In this document: piece by piece, positions 60,950 to 64,000 of the stretch
Position numbering within the stretch: position 1 is the first letter of the stretch
Layout: each line of letters opens with the position of its first letter
Assembly: GCF_026230105.1 (NCBI RefSeq)
Contig: NC_079479.1
Location: 30,225,385-30,289,384 of the forward strand
Source of the DNA: Diorhabda sublineata
Taxonomy: Eukaryota; Arthropoda; Insecta; Coleoptera; Chrysomelidae
Length of the DNA: 64,000 nt
Direction: 5' to 3'
Position numbers and translations under genes: made by a program
The notes under the pieces: model-generated
The model's input: only the letters and a program-made list of their open reading frames with translations
Told to the model about the DNA's origin: nothing
The model's database searches: none

Positions 60950-61003
60950 CTATCTACAGTGACATTGCCCCGCGCCCCCCTACAACGATCTAATCGTTTT
61001 ATA
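60950..61003 (-). promoter_or_regulatory. Candidate CCAP core promoter (TATA box and initiator-like site)
   Basis: On the minus strand CCTATAAAAC holds TATAAAA (60997-61003), and GTCACTGT, initiator-like, follows about 40 bases downstream (about 60955-60961). The surrounding 60840-61000 is unusually GC-rich for the window. Position and strand suit a first non-coding exon for CCAP, whose coding exon 1 begins just after a splice acceptor. No donor was confirmed. Confidence 0.4.
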
Positions 61004-62055
61004 GGCTTTGATTGTGTTTGGGTTTACTCTTGTTTAAATTCGAGGAGGGGTGGATTCTATAATATGTAATACTTGAAAATCGTTCAACTAAAAGTATTGT
61101 CCTTGTAGAAATTAAATTCTTTGATAGCTACCATCAGGTCGGAATAAAATTTGGTTAAAATGACGAAATTCTACATTTATTAGTCACATTAGTTACTACA
61201 ATTAAGTAAACTATGAGAATATTTCAATTGTATATTTCCTATCTTAACCTAACCTAAGTTAGCCTAACTTTTATCGTTAATAAGACGGTCATTCAGTACA
61301 ATTTTCGTTTATATCGTTTGTAGTCGCAGTTTTTGGCCGTCCCGAACACTCGACCTCAGTAAAGCTGATATGACCACGTTTGAGTTGTCTAAAACTTTAC
61401 GGTTGTAAATAATAGTACCAAGTCTCCTCCAAGAGTTTGATGATTATAGTATGAGCCATTCAAGAGTGTTTTAGTCGGCATAAAATGTTCAAAGATATTC
61501 ACGAAGACCGCCGGTTAACGGTTCAAATTATACAAGACGCACTAAATTTCATAAGCAAAACACTCGAGTAGATTTTACTATAAGAAAGCTCTGTGTAGAA
61601 ATGGTTCCGAGAAAAAACAACAATGATAGAAGCTTTCAAAATATGCATAATAATATTTTTAAGGGATACTAAACTGCATAAAATAATTATCAATTCAAAA
61701 GTGAATATATTGATATTGAATTATATTGATAAAAATGAAAGTTTTTTGTTAGAAATTGGATGGTATGAATTTTTTAGAGATCCATAACTTAAATAAAGAT
61801 TCTACAGCTTATATTTCACCTAAAATCTTCACAATTTATAAGGTTCAAAAGTTACTTATGAAGTTATTTTGTAACTTTTATAGAACCCGCCGATTTGAAG
61901 AACCGAAGAGAAAGTTCAGATTTATTTGCTACTAACCAAAAAAAATGTGTTACAAGCTGACAGTTCTTCAATCTTATGTTCAGAATTAAATGTTAGGTTA
62001 GATATTAAGCTATATAATTTGAAATATCACTGTAAACGGAAGATTAGCTAGCCTC
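61004..62055. other. Upstream sequence, nothing recognised
   Basis: AT-rich DNA between the candidate CCAP promoter and the tandem array. A short cctaacctaagttagcctaac palindrome-like run lies at 61250. No gene. Confidence 0.4.
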
Positions 62056-62059
62056 TAAA

Positions 62060-63910
62060 GGCCTCTTGACATGATGCAATACAACGTGCAATGCAATGCA
62101 AGACGCAATATTTCTTGATAAAAAGTATGCAAGGTCTTGACATTATCGGTTTTAAGCCATTTGTATTGCGTGCAAGTTGCAATCGGGTTACTATTGTCTC
62201 AACAAATCAACTGAATTTCGTAGCTTTGTTATTTTCATTGTTAAACTAAGTACAACATATTAGATAAAATTTGAGGTTAGAAATTTGTTTACTTTTACTG
62301 TGACTTGCATGCAATTTCTTGCACGTTGTATTGCATTATGTCAAGCAGCGTTAATAAAAATCTTCGGGGAAAGAGGATGTTGGATAATTATCGGTTTTAC
62401 GCCATTTTTATTGCGTGCAAGTTGCAATCTGGTTACTATTGGCTCAACAAAACAACTGAATTTCGTAAAACTTAGCTTTGTTATTTTCATTGTTAAACTA
62501 GGTACAACATATTAGATAAAATTTGAGGTTAGAAATTTGTTTACTTTTACTGTGACTTGCATGCAATTTCTTGCACGTTGTATTGCATTATGTCAAGCAG
62601 CGTTAATAAAAATCTTCGGGGAAAGAGGATTTTGGATAATTATCGGTTTTAAGCCTTTTTTATTGCGTGCAAGTTGCAATCTGGTTACTATTGGCTCAAC
62701 AAAACAACTGAATTTCGTAAAACTTAGCTTTGTTATTTTCATTGTTAAACTAGGTACAACATATTAGATAAAATTTGAGGTTAGAAATTTGTTTACTTTT
62801 ATTGTGACTTGCATGCAATTTCTTGCACGTTGTATTGCATTATGTCAAGCAGCGTTAATAAAAATCTTTGGGGAAAGAGGATGTTGTTGGATAATTATCG
62901 GTTTTAAGCCATTTTCATGGCGTGTCAGTTGCAATCTGGTTACTATTGGCTCAACAAAACAACTGAATTTCGTAAAACTAAGCTTTGTTATTTTCATTGT
63001 TAAACTAGGTACAACATATTAGATAAAATTTGAGGTTAGAAATTTGTTTACTTTTACTGTGACTTGCATGCAATTTCTTGTACGTTGTATTGCATTATGT
63101 CAAGCAGCGTTAATAAAAATCTTTGGGGAAAGAGGATGTTGTTGGATAATTATCGGTTTTAAGCCATTTTCATGGCGTGTCAGTTGCAATCTGGTTATTA
63201 TTGGCTCAACAAAACAACTGAATTTCGTAAAACTTAGCTTTGTTATTTTCATTGTTAAACTAGGTACAACATATTAGATAAAATTTGAGGTTAGAAATTT
63301 GTTTACTTTTACTGTGACTTGCATGCAATTTCTTGCACGTTGTATTGCATTATGTCAAGCAGCGTTAATAAAAATCTTTGGGGAAAGAGGATGTTGTTGG
63401 ATAATTATCGGTTTTAAGCCATTTTCATGGCGTGTCAGTTGCAATCTGGTTATTATTGGCTCAACAAAACAACTGAATTTCGTAAAACTTAGCTTTGTTA
63501 TTTTCATTGTTAAACTAGGTACAACATATTAGATAAAATTTGAGGTTAGAAATTTGTTTACTTTTACTGTGACTTGCATGCAATTTCTTGCACGTTGTAT
63601 TGCATTATGTCAAGCAGCGTTAATAAAAATCTTCGGGGAAAGAGGATGTTGGATAATTATCGGTTTTAAGCCATTTTTATTGCGTGCAAGTTGCAATCTG
63701 GTTACTATTGGCCCAACAAAACAACTGAATTTCGTAAAACTTAGCTTTGTTATTTTCATTGTTAAACTAGGTACAACATATTAGATAAAATTTGAGGTTA
63801 GAAATTTGTTTACTTTTACTGTGACTTGCATGCAATTTCTTGCACGTTGTATTGCATTATGTCAAGCAGCGTTAATAAAAATCTTTTGGGAAAGAGGAAA
63901 GAGATGTGGA
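62060..63910. repeat. Tandem array of 252/255-bp units with transposon-like end
   Basis: Seven near-identical units repeat at 245-255 bp spacing (tcggtttta landmark from 62146; 252 or 255 bp between later units, the difference being one extra TGT-type triplet). The left edge (cttgacatgatgcaatacaacgtgca) is the reverse complement of the unit's tgcacgttgtattgcattatgtcaag, so the array is bounded by and built from a terminal-inverted-repeat-like motif. A 76-77 codon open frame in every unit begins at TTG, not ATG, and is not called as a gene. A related single copy lies at 25.44 kb. Confidence 0.92.
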
Positions 63911-64000
63911 TAATAATTTGGTCATTTTAATGTTTGAAAATAAAAATGCTAATTTAAGATATTATTTGCTGGTTGATTTTTTGTTTAAACAATATTACTT

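Noticed and set aside
61240..61270. Insect telomeric TTAGG/CCTAA repeat
   Set aside because: Only two imperfect units (cctaacctaa) without a run; better seen as chance in AT-rich DNA.
62285..63784. Six near-identical 76-77 aa open frames as a tandem gene family
   Set aside because: They start at TTG, arise once per tandem unit, have no splice or promoter context, and the unit is explained by a transposon-end-derived repeat.

Overview
The window is nuclear DNA of an insect: AT-rich, intron-containing genes, a complete gene for the arthropod neuropeptide CCAP, an arthropod-type nuclear fallout (Rab11-FIP class II) gene, and a heavy load of mariner, Tc1, piggyBac, hAT, Penelope-like, LINE and LTR relics. 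Nothing in it is prokaryotic, so there are no operons, ribosome binding sites or CRISPR arrays. A beetle is a reasonable guess, but the order is an inference and was not tested.

Layout. 1-6.2 kb (+ strand) is gene-dense: the last 42 codons of an unrecognised gene, a complete three-exon NAC-alpha gene, then a complete five-exon NOP58 gene with a Tc1-like relic in intron 2. Between these two genes lies a Penelope-like inverted repeat with a hammerhead-ribozyme-like core. 7.2-8.0 kb is a decayed piggyBac transposase with a (TA)n run inside its reading frame. 8.7-11.8 kb (- strand) is a complete five-exon R3HDM4-like gene. 12-20.4 kb is gene-free and holds a solo LTR, a Tc1 relic, inverted repeats and a dispersed repeat. 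20.4-47.4 kb (- strand) is the nuclear fallout gene, with a conserved C-terminal half, a possible alternative first exon at 23.7-23.9 kb, and large introns. Those introns hold a 3-kb satellite of ~61-bp monomers with 672-bp higher-order units (30.46-33.4 kb), several tandem duplications and many transposase relics. 48-55 kb is transposon debris: a mariner with both terminal repeats, and a hAT fragment lying inside a LINE. 55.2-59.2 kb (- strand) is the CCAP precursor gene, followed by its upstream region with a candidate TATA box near 61 kb. 62.06-63.9 kb is a homogeneous tandem array of ~252/255-bp units whose edge resembles the terminal repeat of a DNA transposon.

Functional view. NAC-alpha (ribosome-associated chaperone), NOP58 (box C/D snoRNP core) and R3HDM4 are ordinary cellular genes without an evident joint pathway. 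Nuclear fallout acts with Rab11 in recycling-endosome traffic. CCAP is a secreted amidated neuropeptide used in ecdysis and visceral muscle control. CCAP lies 5' of the recognisable nuf exons on the same strand. Whether nuf has further 5' exons beyond CCAP, which would make CCAP nested, cannot be decided from this window. All splice junctions were assigned by eye from GT/AG sites, reading phase and known family sequence.
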